A stretch of DNA of 64,000 nt, from NCBI GenBank assembly GCA_964036195.1, contig OZ038460.1:2235504-2299503 (forward strand). The letters are read 5' to 3'. This document shows positions 21,042 to 32,000 of this stretch, in pieces (the stretch's first letter is position 1; the number at the start of each line of letters is the position of its first letter). A program made the translations under genes and the position numbers. This DNA comes from Sphaerolaimus hirsutus. Its lineage: Eukaryota; Nematoda; Chromadorea; Monhysterida; Sphaerolaimidae. Below the pieces are notes generated by a model. It ran no database searches. It saw only the letters and a list, made by a program, of their open reading frames with translations, and was not told the DNA's origin.

Positions 21042-23504
21042 GTTTTCATACAGTGTTAAATGTCAAGTGAGTCATTATAAGATTTTGGCTCCAAGAGCTG
21101 GCGCTATGGCTTTTTCATCACTTGTCACACGAAATCTTTATGTCATGGGTTATTTCTCGAGACTGACACAAAGAAAAACAAAAAATTAATATGGCGATTT
21201 GTTGCAATGCTTTTGTCTCGCACCATACATCTGTGTTTGTGCATATGTATTTCTACCTATAAAGGCAAATTAAATGTTGACGTTTAAAATGTCACAGATC
21301 TGAAATGTGTGATCCACTTTTGTGGACAAGTTTACGGTAAAATAGTGCTTCCCATAGACGAAATAAGCGGTAAAATGTTCATTCATGGGGTTTTTGCTCG
21401 AAAAATTTAAAAATCAAATTCGAATACCCCATAGATTTGCATCATTATCCCTCGCATCGGTTGTAAATATTTTGTTTTTGTCCATACCTTAAAGTGCCTA
21501 TAAAGAATCTCCTTCTTTAAGCTAGGCACCAGGTTTTTATTATTGAAAAATTCGAATTTAGAATTTTCATCAGTTGGGGTTTTACATTACGTGTGAGGTA
21601 AACTTTGATAAGTGAAAAGAAAATTGTTAAGCGTTAAATGAATAATGTGTATTAAGTACAGTGATCAGTCACTGTACTTAATACACATTGATGTAACTTT
21701 CTGGCGAAATACCCCCCCCCCCCTCGTTTAATCCCCCTCAAAATTTGCACTCTGAAACAATCACCCCCAGAGTTATTTCGAGGAAATACTTGAGTAGGTA
21801 TTTCTAATGGCAAAAAATTGCTCTATCATTTCCGAGATAATATTTTTGCAGAATTTCCAAGGTTCAAAATGACGTAACTGTAAAACACCCCTGGCATTCA
21901 AAAAAGAGCACCTTTAAATTGGCACTTTATGGTATTTAAACGGTTGTTAGGTCACGATTTCTGTGCATAATACTTATACTTATTTGCCTATTTACTAAAA
22001 AAAGAGTGAGTTGTATGGATTTCTATGGACTGATCTTGTGCATTTTCTGTTTTTAGAATGATTCGGAATTATTTGGACAGTGGGTAGGTATGTTTTTGGC
22101 TATATTATGTCTTTGCGTATGGAAATACGATTGTGCAAAATTATCACTCCAACTAAAATGTGACCTCGTGTTAATAAAAAAGCTCAGTGCGAAAATGCAT
22201 TAATTGCTTGTTCCGAATGTGATTTTTTCAATTCCGCTAGTGGGAAAACGACAAGAAAGTTATGAGTGGTTATAACTGATTTTAAGCAAAATTTCATTCT
22301 GCATGTAGAAATTTACCTGTCAAGTAAGTTTACTTGTCACACGATTTTCCGCTTATAACTTGGACCGCTAAACATGCGCCCAAAATTACTTTTGATTTAA
22401 TCGACAACGCCGCAAGCAGGATATTTATGTCCGGATTTTCCCAAAAATAGAAAAATATTTCAAAGGTGAAGTCGTGTTCAACCAACATGCATATGTTCCG
22501 TGTTGGAAATAATTTTAATTTTTGGAACTTTTTTTATTTTTTGTGATGATGACGTCATGATGGAGTGTTATAAACACTACCAGTTTTTTTGTCACCGGCG
22601 GAACGGCACTCGATTTTATCGTAAAATTTTTTGTCAATCCAAAAAGTTAAATTTTCACTCTTAAATAAATTTTCGCGCGGGCATTTAAAAAAAAACAATT
22701 TTTATGTCCCATTAATTCCGGATCACCGTGGAAACTCTCTTTATTTGCAGATCTTATGTCTATTCAATGTTGACATTACTTTTTTTGCTCGTTAAAAGCT
22801 TTTATCAAGGTTGATGAACGTCTTGCCGTCTACATGATAAAACTTATCGTACCCGTATAATCTCGACATTTCTGGAACACAAGGTCTTCTAAATATGTTT
22901 TCTGTGTGGTAAAGTGTTAGTCAAAATTTCTGCAATTGTACTCACTGCTAATATGTTTTTCGTGAGTTGTTGCATTACTTTTGACCAGCTCTGTCCCACG
23001 TGTATATTTCATTTATAATTTATTAGCTAGGTTTTTGCCTCCTGAATGTCCAGTATGAAAAATCATTGGATTATTAAGTTTGATTTTGTAAAAATTAAAC
23101 AATTCTAAAGTTTTTGCCAAAAATTATCTAGAAATACATTTTTTGAGTGTTTATTTTATTAGTGGTGTATTTTAGCATTTTTCCAGAATGCACTATTTAT
23201 ATACCTAACTAAATCATTGAACCTAAATATAAAACGGACATTTTCCCACTGAGTGATGACTATTTTAATTAGTGATTCAATGCAAGGTATTTAATTAACT
23301 ATTTGCCTATTTTTAGCTTTGACTATGGTTTTTACTCCAGAGTCATTTCCCAACGGACTGGGATTGAATAGAATCGGTTTACTCAAAAACTTGCACTTTT
23401 TTAAACCAAGACTTTCTTCAAGTTGCACAAAAAAAAACTTTTTTAAATTTCTGAGAGCATTTCAAACATATTTCAGCAAACAGTATTTGACCATACACAA
23501 TAAT
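21042..23504. other. Intergenic DNA, nothing recognised
   Basis: No open frame above 61 codons and no paired splice sites with protein-like sequence. Around 21640-21700 a 20-bp inverted word (GTGTATTAAGTACAGTGA) forms a hairpin. A one-ended CCCCC/TCGTTTAATC MITE remnant lies at about 21705-21790. Confidence 0.5.
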
Positions 23505-23720
23505 GGACCCACACATAGCAAATTCGTGTCAACTGAATGTCAACTTAATACCTGACAAAAATTTTTTTAAAGCATCAAACTCAAACTCAGAAAGAATGAA
23601 AATTAAGTGTCACGATATAAAATTAACTAGGTATGCTTTATCACATGAATGTTGAAATTACACAATCAACCTAAATTTATTTGACACGAATTTTGATGTC
23701 AACTAGTGTGTAGTGGGTCC
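23505..23720. mobile_element. GGACCCAC-ended MITE, TSD AAT
   Basis: The ends GGACCCACACATAGC and its approximate inverted form CTAGTGTGTAGTGGGTCC are flanked by AAT at 23502-23504 and 23721-23723. The interior carries GTGTCAACT/AGTTGACACG words of the AGTTGAC group. Confidence 0.75.
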
Positions 23721-24493
23721 AATAAGACGTGGCATATCGCTCGAAAATGTCAAGCGTTTGTCAATTAAGTGCTGTCACTTCACGATGCTTCACGTCACAG
23801 TGAAATGTTTTCACTTGACTGAGGTTACTTCAAGATTCATCACTACAAAAGTGAAGGGCTGTTCAGACGTATTTTACGTGATTACAGAAATTTTATGTCA
23901 TACAACTATTTCATAAGATTTATTTAGCCCCGTGTGACGACATGCCGACCTCTCTGAAAATGATAATTAAATTTTTGAAGTTGCGTGAAGTGCGTGACGA
24001 TTACATGCATAAAATTTAAGTGCTATGTTTTCGTGACGTGGCGTCACTTCACGATAGATATTTACGTCACTCAGAAACGTGCTTTTATAGCGCACAAAAG
24101 TCCATTAGGTATGGTTCATTTTTCAATATTTTCCAGTGATTTTTATCATTTGAAACACACATTTTAGTTTTACTAAATGAAACGCCCGTACATTCGTGCG
24201 CCCTAATGTCTGCAGGTTTTTATTTATGTGTTTTTACCTGTTTGATAAAAAAAACTTTTAGCAGGAAAAGCTTGATTTACCTTAATAGAGTTTGATAATA
24301 TAGTGATATCAGAGTAGATTTTTTTGTTATAAATAAGAACAGATAACTATAAATATGTAGTATACAAAAGCTTATACCGTATTTTGACGGAAACAAGTCT
24401 GCTGTCATCGGATGTCAACTGATTTTCATGGGGATTTTAGTTGACGAGTTTACGACACCGTGACCAGTTGACATCCAAAAACAACGGCATGTT
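23721..24493. other. Intergenic DNA, nothing recognised
   Basis: 23760-24090 is rich in CACTTCACG/CGTGAAGTG words and can partly fold on itself. No gene is supported. Confidence 0.45.
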
Positions 24494-24656
24494 GGGCCCA
24501 CACACGCTAGTTGACATCAACACCAAATGTCAACTGGTGCCGATCCCGATTCAAAACTTTCTGACGATCCGACGAATGACGTTTAAACGTAAACTTTGAA
24601 TTGGGAACGGAACCAGTTGACATTTGGTGTCGATGTCAACTAGCGTGCGTGGGGCC
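24494..24656. mobile_element. Palindromic GGGCCCACACACGCTAGTTG MITE
   Basis: Nearly the whole 163 bp is an inverted repeat: GTTGACATCAACACCAAATG on the left answers CATTTGGTGTCGATGTCAAC on the right. Flanks are GTT and AAT, so the 3-bp duplication is not intact here. Its closest relative is 43147-44078. Confidence 0.75.
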
Positions 24657-27146
24657 AATAAATGCAGCCGCCCAAATCTTCACTGATGTCACAGTATTTC
24701 TGAAATTATTTGAATGTTGAAAGTTTGTGTATCGCCCATTCCTTCATTCTCTTAGAATGGAAAAATTTGCAAAAATGTTTATTTAAATATTATAGTCATT
24801 TATTTTTTATTTCAATTGTATTTTTGCAAGGTATTTGCTGTTGCTACACAAGTGATAAAGTCTAGTCGTGCAAAGGTATTTAAAATTTCATTTTATGTTT
24901 TATAGGTTTTTATCTGGTGACAGTCACGCACCCTGTAAAGTGTAAAGTTAAGTGTAAAATGTCAATTTAAGTAAAAAACAGAAGGTTGTATTATTGAACT
25001 TTTGACATTTTGCATGGCATTTGACACTTTACAGTTTACCGGGCGCGGGACTGCGCCCTGAACATATTGCTTTATTGTCTATTATAAACTCTAACGACTT
25101 ATTGCATATTCACTATTATGCAGACTGAAAAAGTGTCCGAAAGTGCTTTTCTTACGCTTTTCTTAACGCCCGTCAAGTACCCTAAATCCTCAAATAAGAC
25201 TTCAGGGGAGTTTTTTTTCGTCAGAAGTTTTGGAGGGGGATTTATTCGAGGGGTTGGGAGTTATTATTTCCTCGGGAAATTTTGACTTAATTCATTGTAT
25301 GGATGCAGTATTTAAACCCATTTAATTCAGGTATTTCACTGTCCAACAACAATAAAAAGATGTGTATACACTGCATACACATTATGTATCTGCTGTCGCT
25401 GCCATAGGCTACTATTATTTTATAGTTTTGTATTGTATCCTTTTCATCAGAGGGAGGAGTTATTTAAGAGGGGGGAGTTATTCAAGGGGGAGTTATTTTT
25501 TCCTCACCCCGCCAGCAGGGGGAACTTATTCAGGGGGGGGGGGTTAGTCGAGGGGGGTCTTATTCGAGGATTTGCGGTAAATTGCACAATGGAAACTTGG
25601 CACCGATCCAAATAAATAAACTAAGTAAATTTTGCTTTGAGAGATCTTAATGGAACTGTGATCGAATGTAATTTTATGGCGATAAGTCGCTCGAGTTTTA
25701 GCACGTTGCATTATTTTTAAATTCGCCCCCTGAAATTTAGCTGCGCAACTAAAATTTTCGGCGTAAAATATTTTATTTGCGTCCCATGTTTCTCGCATGT
25801 CATTAAGCGTTAAGCTAAAAATAATTATCGTCATTTTGTGGTACATGATGATTATTTTATTTTTATTATAATATCGCTGTTCTATTTAATCGATTGTGAT
25901 CGATTTACACTAAAACTAAGGTTGTTCATTGAAAATAATTAAATGAGATATTTCAAGCAGGAAATGTGCACTTCACTGAAAGTAAACGAATTCACAATGA
26001 AATTTGGCATAAATATTTATTTAATATAGGTAAATGCTGTGGGATTGGTGCCGATTCAGTAAGTAGAAAAGTGACAAAAAAGTGATAATTGGTGGTAGGG
26101 TTCAAACGGGACCAGTTTTTCTGACCGGGACCGGGCCAGAAGATTTTTTACCGGAATTTTTTTCTCGGGAATTTGTCCGGGCGGGTTGTCTGGACCGAGA
26201 CCGCCCGGCGCGGAAATTTTAGTTATAAGTGAAGTTATTTTTCGGTAAAGAAGTATTTCATTTACGTTTACTCATGCGTAAAAAAACGACAACAATTACG
26301 TTACGTTTTCTGTACTCAGAGAGTGGGTAAAAAAAAAACTCTGCATTCTATGTATACTTTGGAAAAAGTTTGGTACTTTTAACAAAATTGTTTTTGTCAC
26401 TTCTCTGCTTCCGAAATTGGTACCTGTATTTGTTTTCTGGTTTTCGTTGATCTTCGAAGTTTTGAGAAAATATTCTCAATCGAATATTGATGTCAAAAAT
26501 CGACAAAAATAAATTCACCCAAAAGGTAAATTTTGAAAATCTGAATGCAACAAATCGTGGATGCTAAAATTTGATTTTTACTCCATAAAAAGTTTGTTTA
26601 TAATAATTTTTCATCCACTTTTTTATCACCGTCGAAAAAAGTCCATGCGCATCGTATCGATATCGATATTCACATTTCGTTATGAACTTTTCAATATTTC
26701 ACTATTCGATATGACTTCCCGTTCCAGCCCTCAATCAATATTGCGGTCAATCAATAATAAGCCCTTGAATTTTTACAGAAATTATGGTTACCTTCCTCCA
26801 AAAAGTGAAAAATATTTCCTCCAAATACCCCCTTAAATTAACCCCCCTCGAAATACCCCAGGTTTGAGTGAGCTAAGGGAAAAATACCCCCCCCCCCACC
26901 CGTCAGGAATGATGTAGATCGTGTCTCGCCAGCCGTTGGGTCCAGCCAATTTTTCACAGTTTTACCAATATTTCTCGATGTCTCTTCTCCCTTTAGTAAG
27001 TTTCCCGACAGAAAATTTGCCACTTTATAATTAATATTTGAAACTTTACAATGATTAGCGACCGCACCACTGGAACACATCATTCGCATATAAAGGTAAA
27101 TGGATACAATGTGCCTACACACACTATCACACGCCTACACCTACGC
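24657..27146. other. Intergenic DNA with MITE remnants
   Basis: It contains a GTAAAGTG-type palindrome at about 24921-25055, a CCGTAT/GGGGGAGTTATT-type remnant at 25435-25580, a truncated hAT end (TAGGGTTCAAACGGGACC) at 26097 with no matching right end, and a one-ended CCCC/TCGAAATAC remnant at 26800-26900. No gene was recognised. Confidence 0.5.
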
Positions 27147-27228
27147 CAATGGCGTGTACGGAAAAATACATCCGCGGCGTGAATTATGTAATACGCGTGC
27201 AGACTTATCCAAAAGTAATAGTATAGTC

Positions 27229-28322
27229 TGTAACATTATCGTAAAATGTAAAAACCTTTAATATTTAAGTTGACGTTCTTATGTTTGCTTTTATATTTAA
27301 TTAATTCAATTTATTAAGATGTCATTTTTATTCACATTCCAATTTTAACATCTTCGCATTCGTCAATTAATATCTCAAGCGACGTTGTTTACAACGTGCG
27401 CTTTACATCGCTCACATATTTAGATCTTAGTCATTGCTCACATTCCGCCACATTTCCTTGACAAGCAGCACGCAAATACGCCGTCATGTTTATGTTAAGC
27501 GGCGGGCTCGCCCCATGCGGGGGGCCGAGCCCGCGCGCCATTTCAAATGCTGTCTGGCTTGTCTCACATTTTCACTATCTTGTCAGTTTAGCTCGCTTTT
27601 CATCGGAGAAGCGAGCAGGCAAGGATTGAACTTTCACAATTGGAAATGTTGGGTAAAGATCGGAGATTAGAGCCGACCGATTGGCGCCAAACCAATTGCC
27701 ATCGGTCTGGCCCTTAAAAGCCGATTTCACAGTTAAAATCGGCAGTGTTTGCAACCTCGTCAACTTCACACGAATCTCTTCCTAGGATCTAAATAAGCGC
27801 CGTTTGTCACTTTATTAAGTCGCTTATTTTTGGTGCTAAGTTTAACTCTTGGTGCTTTAAGTCACCTCAGTGCTTTATTCACACTTGCGCTGTTTGAGGT
27901 GCTTTATTCACAACCGCGCCACTTAATTGTCGCCTTTTGTCGTAATTAAGTGCCTTCTTTAAATTGCCTTATTTTCTACGGTAATTAGAGCTTCTTTTAC
28001 GTTTTATTTAAGTAATTAATTTAGTTGTAAATTAATTCCTTTGTTTACGTATAATTTTATATATATTTATTTACACTTATTTACTTGTATTTGATTGTCT
28101 AAATAAAAACGTTCGTCAAACCTTTTGTAATCTAAATTTGCTTCACACTAACTCACATCAAGTCACTTCAACTCAACTAATCACATTTTGATAAAATAAC
28201 GGAACGTCAACTAAGAGACGACGCTTCACGTCAACTTTCATACATTCACATTTGTCCTCTTCCTTGGTTAGGAATAGGAGCTAGTTCACAAGTCACTTCA
28301 ACAAGTTCCGTAATATTTTACA
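27229..28322 (+). repeat. 5' LTR of the BEL/Pao element
   Basis: 1,094 bp, TG...CA ended. It differs from the 3' LTR by six substitutions and one 4-bp indel (TTAC present here) in a by-eye alignment. AATAAA at 28102-28107 is the likely poly(A) signal, and AT-rich ATATATATTTA lies just upstream. It contains 14 TCACA pentamers by hand count. Confidence 0.95.
28102..28107 (+). promoter_or_regulatory. LTR poly(A) signal
   Basis: AATAAA in CTAAATAAAAACG, conserved in the 3' LTR at 40938-40943, where it would act to end the genomic transcript. Confidence 0.5.
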
Positions 28323-28340
28323 TGGCGCAGCGAGCAGGGT
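28323..28340 (+). promoter_or_regulatory. Primer-binding site, tRNA-Ser type
   Basis: TGGCGCAGCGAGCAGGGT begins immediately after the LTR. It is complementary over all 18 bases to the 3' end, with CCA, of the animal serine tRNA family ending CTGCTCGCTGCG. The match is recalled from known tRNA-Ser sequences, not searched. Confidence 0.82.
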
Positions 28341-28598
28341 GACTAATTAAATAATTGGTCACTCTAATTAAGTCGTCTCGCGCGAAATTTCATTGGAAAT
28401 TGAGTTTCACAGCCTGAGTCACACGCACGGGGTTACGGTAACACGGTTTTGGACGCAAAATCGTTAGTAGCGCGTGCATATTTACTTACGATTTTACAAG
28501 TACAAGTCACAAGTAACGAAATATTTATTTTATTATTTTATTTCGTTCACAGCTAGCTACCACTTTGCTAATAAGCAATAAATCGATCGACATTTGCC
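28341..28598 (+). other. BEL/Pao untranslated leader
   Basis: 258 bases between the primer site and the first long frame. It holds several TCACA words and a donor-like TTACG|GTAACA at about 28435. It would carry packaging signals and a splice donor if env is expressed from a spliced RNA. Confidence 0.5.
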
Positions 28599-29033
28599 AT
28601 GGAAGAACGTCTACGCGTTCAAAGAGGCGCCCCAGCCGCCGCAGCTATGCCTTTGAGCAACGTAGATGAGTCCGACACAACTCATCCGTTGACTCAACAT
28701 AGCCGGGCATTGACTGGAGTGCGCAACGGTGTGCTACGATTCACAACCAAACCGATTCCTAAAATCGTCAAAGACGAGTCACAACCCGCCGCCGTAAACT
28801 TACGCGCGGCGGAGGAAGTATTAGAATTACTTCAAGCTTCCGTCTCCCCAAGCCGAGCTGAAACGCTCGGACCTGTCTACAGCTATGGACAGGTTCACAT
28901 CTATTGTCCAAGATCACATCACAAGCTTGGACAGAGACCAAGACGGAGTGGCCAAGGAAATAAAGAGCGCCAACGCAAAACTGGAGCGCGCGCTCTACTC
29001 GGGCTCGAACAACGCGATGATGCTCATGGATGA
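28599..29033 (+). CDS. BEL/Pao upstream gag frame (N-terminal, overlaps gag-pol)
   Basis: The ATG at 28599 opens a 144-codon frame (frame 0). Its first 95 residues look like real protein, including the helical stretch AAEEVLELLQASVSPSRAE. Past about 28885 it becomes arginine-rich and shadow-like, while the gag-pol frame (+1 relative) becomes protein-like. Either a one-base indel separated the natural gag N-terminus from gag, or this is a short upstream protein with gag starting at ATG 28885. The gag-pol frame is closed at TAG 28822-28824, so any shift must lie between 28825 and 28885. No known domain. Confidence 0.5.
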   Translation: MEERLRVQRGAPAAAAMPLSNVDESDTTHPLTQHSRALTGVRNGVLRFTTKPIPKIVKDESQPAAVNLRAAEEVLELLQASVSPSRAETLGPVYSYGQVHIYCPRSHHKLGQRPRRSGQGNKERQRKTGARALLGLEQRDDAHG

Positions 29034-32000
29034 GCTGGAATCGAGGATGGCAACCGCCCAAGCGCAAATCAAATCCGCGGAAAGGTTGATACTTTCCTTG
29101 AAAGGTCAGTCAACTGTTGATTTAACTACTCAACCCCCTTCACAACCACCTTATAACAATGTCAACATGGGAAGTAGTTCTCAACCTTCACAACCGGAAA
29201 CTTTGTTAAAGTTACCTAAAATCGAGCTTGCTAAATATAACGGCGATCCGTTAGAATGGGCAGCTTGGTGGGAAATTTTTCGAGCTCAAATTCACGACCG
29301 AGATAATTTGTCAAATGGTATGAAATATACATACCTTAAGCTCAGCCTTATCGGTCCAGCAGCGGAACTGCTGGCCGGATTAAAAGGTGATGGTCAAGAT
29401 TACATCACAGCGGTCACCATGTTAAAGTCAAACTTTGGTGAAACGCATCGGGTACAAGCAGCCCTTTGGGATAAATTGTATTCACTCGAAAAGCCTTCGT
29501 CAAGAGGAGACTCCCTCACAAATTTCACACGAACCCTTTTGTCAACTTGCAATCAACTAAAAGAAAGGGGTGAAAGTGTCGATTCTGGTGCCGTGTTAAG
29601 AATAATTCGTGGTTATCTCCCCGATAATATTGTTCTTGCCGTCACAGAAGAACACCGGAATTCGATGCGCACTGCTGCAACCGACGACACAGAACTCACA
29701 GTCGTCAGGTTTGTTGATGCATTAACTACCATTGCTTGTGCTCGTTTAGATGCGATGAAAACTGAACAACAAAGTTCACAATCTTCAAATGTTGTTCAGA
29801 AATCACAAAGTTCATCGTTAAAAAAGCCACAAAATGGAGGTGGTTGGCAACAGCAAAAGAAAAAGGGAAATAAATCACAAAATACCTTTTCAAAACAAAA
29901 ACCTATTCACAATACGGTTGCTTTTGCTGGTACCAATGCTAACGCTGGTAAACCACACAGAAAAAATAAAAATTCCACTCAACCTCCCAGAACCCCCGCG
30001 AGCGGCGCGATTAGTCAAAAGCAGTTTTCACAACCTGCTGCTGATTTTCGCAAGCCGAAATTCGAGTGCTTGTTCTGTGGCATCAAAGAGCACTACACCA
30101 CCGATTGCCCTCAATACGTCACACCGAGAGAGCGCATCGAACGGTTGCAAGCTTTGGGCGACGTGTGCACACGATGCACGCGCAGAGGCCATCAAGCGGA
30201 ACAGTGCACTCAAAGACTGAGTTGCTACTATTGTCGCCAGATCGGCCAGCATCACGGGGCGTTCTGTCCTACCAGACAGGCACCCGCAAGGCGTCAGGTA
30301 AACAATTCACAAAATAAAGCCTTTGTCAAAGCAACGAGCGCTAATTTTGTCAACGCTCAGGTAATCACAACGGGCGCAGCTTCATCACATGCACCGCCAT
30401 CGTATCCGCCTTCACACACGGAACCAATGAGCGTGTGTGTCATCCCCCCGGACGAGAACGATTTTCGGTGGAGACAGCAGACGCTGTACCAAATGGACAT
30501 GGACGGCCCGCTGGACATGGGCGAATGGCCGAGGCCCGCTAACGAGCTCCAGGCGAGAGCTCAGGAGGAAGCCCGCAAGTATCACAGCGAAAACAAGCTG
30601 TGGACGACGCTCCGTGCCAACCTCATCCAGGACGGCACAGATATGGAGACCGTCGAAGCCAAAATCCGCGGCTTCCAGCAGAAACGGTACGAGGTGTACC
30701 CACACCTCAACCCGAACCAAATGTCATCGTCGGTGCCACTTCAACCCAGTCACAGGCCCACGGTGGAGGTGCTGAGCGCACAAGCGGGTTACGGTAACCC
30801 CAACACCGCTACCAGGCAGCAGGCCGAACAAGAATGTGAGTTCGATTTTGCACCTATTGTTTGTTTGCAAGTGGCCCAGGCTTCATTAGTTAATAAAGAC
30901 GCTGAATTATATCGAGTCACAGACCCTTTGTTAATATTCTTTGACACTGGATGCGAATATTCATACATTAAAGCATCCGTGGCAAATGAGTATAACTTTG
31001 AAAACAAAGGAGATGTTGTTCTTCAAATGAACGTGTTTGCGACAAAAACGCCAGTCACAGACAATACATTTTTGATCGAGGCAGTCATGCCTATTTACAA
31101 ACACGTTGACAATAAGGGCAATATGTTACAAATTCCACTCACTTTACGTGCAGTCGATAATTTGGCAACATATGCATGCCCACCTCCTTTGTCACAAGAT
31201 GACAAAACAGTCATTTATATTGTGTACGGTGAACATGCACAAGAACAATTCGCGGAACCGCTTGAATTGTCAGAAATGACTGATGAGTTTTGTCACAAAT
31301 TATGTCAACCAGATGTGGTCATTGGTCAAGACTATTATTGGAAGTTCGATATTCGACCAACAGAAATCGAACTCCCATCTGGATTGATCATAGTCGAATC
31401 GATACTTGGATTGATGCTTGGCGGAAATGCGTCATCACAGTCATTTGTCACAACACCTGACATTTCACCACATCAATTCATGGTTTCATGTAGTTCACAT
31501 GCATCATCAGCTGTTGCTGTTGGACAAGAGACATTATTTCAATTTCACAGTCTCGAGTCAATAGGTATCACAGATGATCCATTATCACATGATGATGACA
31601 TAGCTGAACAGTTAATTCTGGAATCAATTACTCTTAATCCAGAAACTGGGCGCTATAGCGTAGATTGGCCATTCAAATCAACAATTCACGAATTGCCAAC
31701 CAACAATTCAGAAGCATTTCGCCGCTTTCTGTCACTGTTGAAACGGTTTCGAAAAGATCCCGATTTATTCGCTACATATGCGAAAGTCATCTCAGATCAA
31801 CTTCACAAAGGTGTCATAGAACCCGTCTATGGTTCACAGGATGGTTTGCAAGAACACATCTTACCTCACCAACCTGTCATCACACCTGGCAGATCAACAA
31901 CATGTCGAATAGTGTATGATGGTTCTGCAGGCAAGCCAAGTCTCAACAATTGCTTATTTCGAGGCCCAGTTCTCACACCACTGGCGCTCGGATTAATGCT

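Noticed and set aside
26097-26230. Complete hAT MITE starting TAGGGTTCAAACGGGACC
   Set aside because: No matching right end or duplication found; treated as a truncated fragment.
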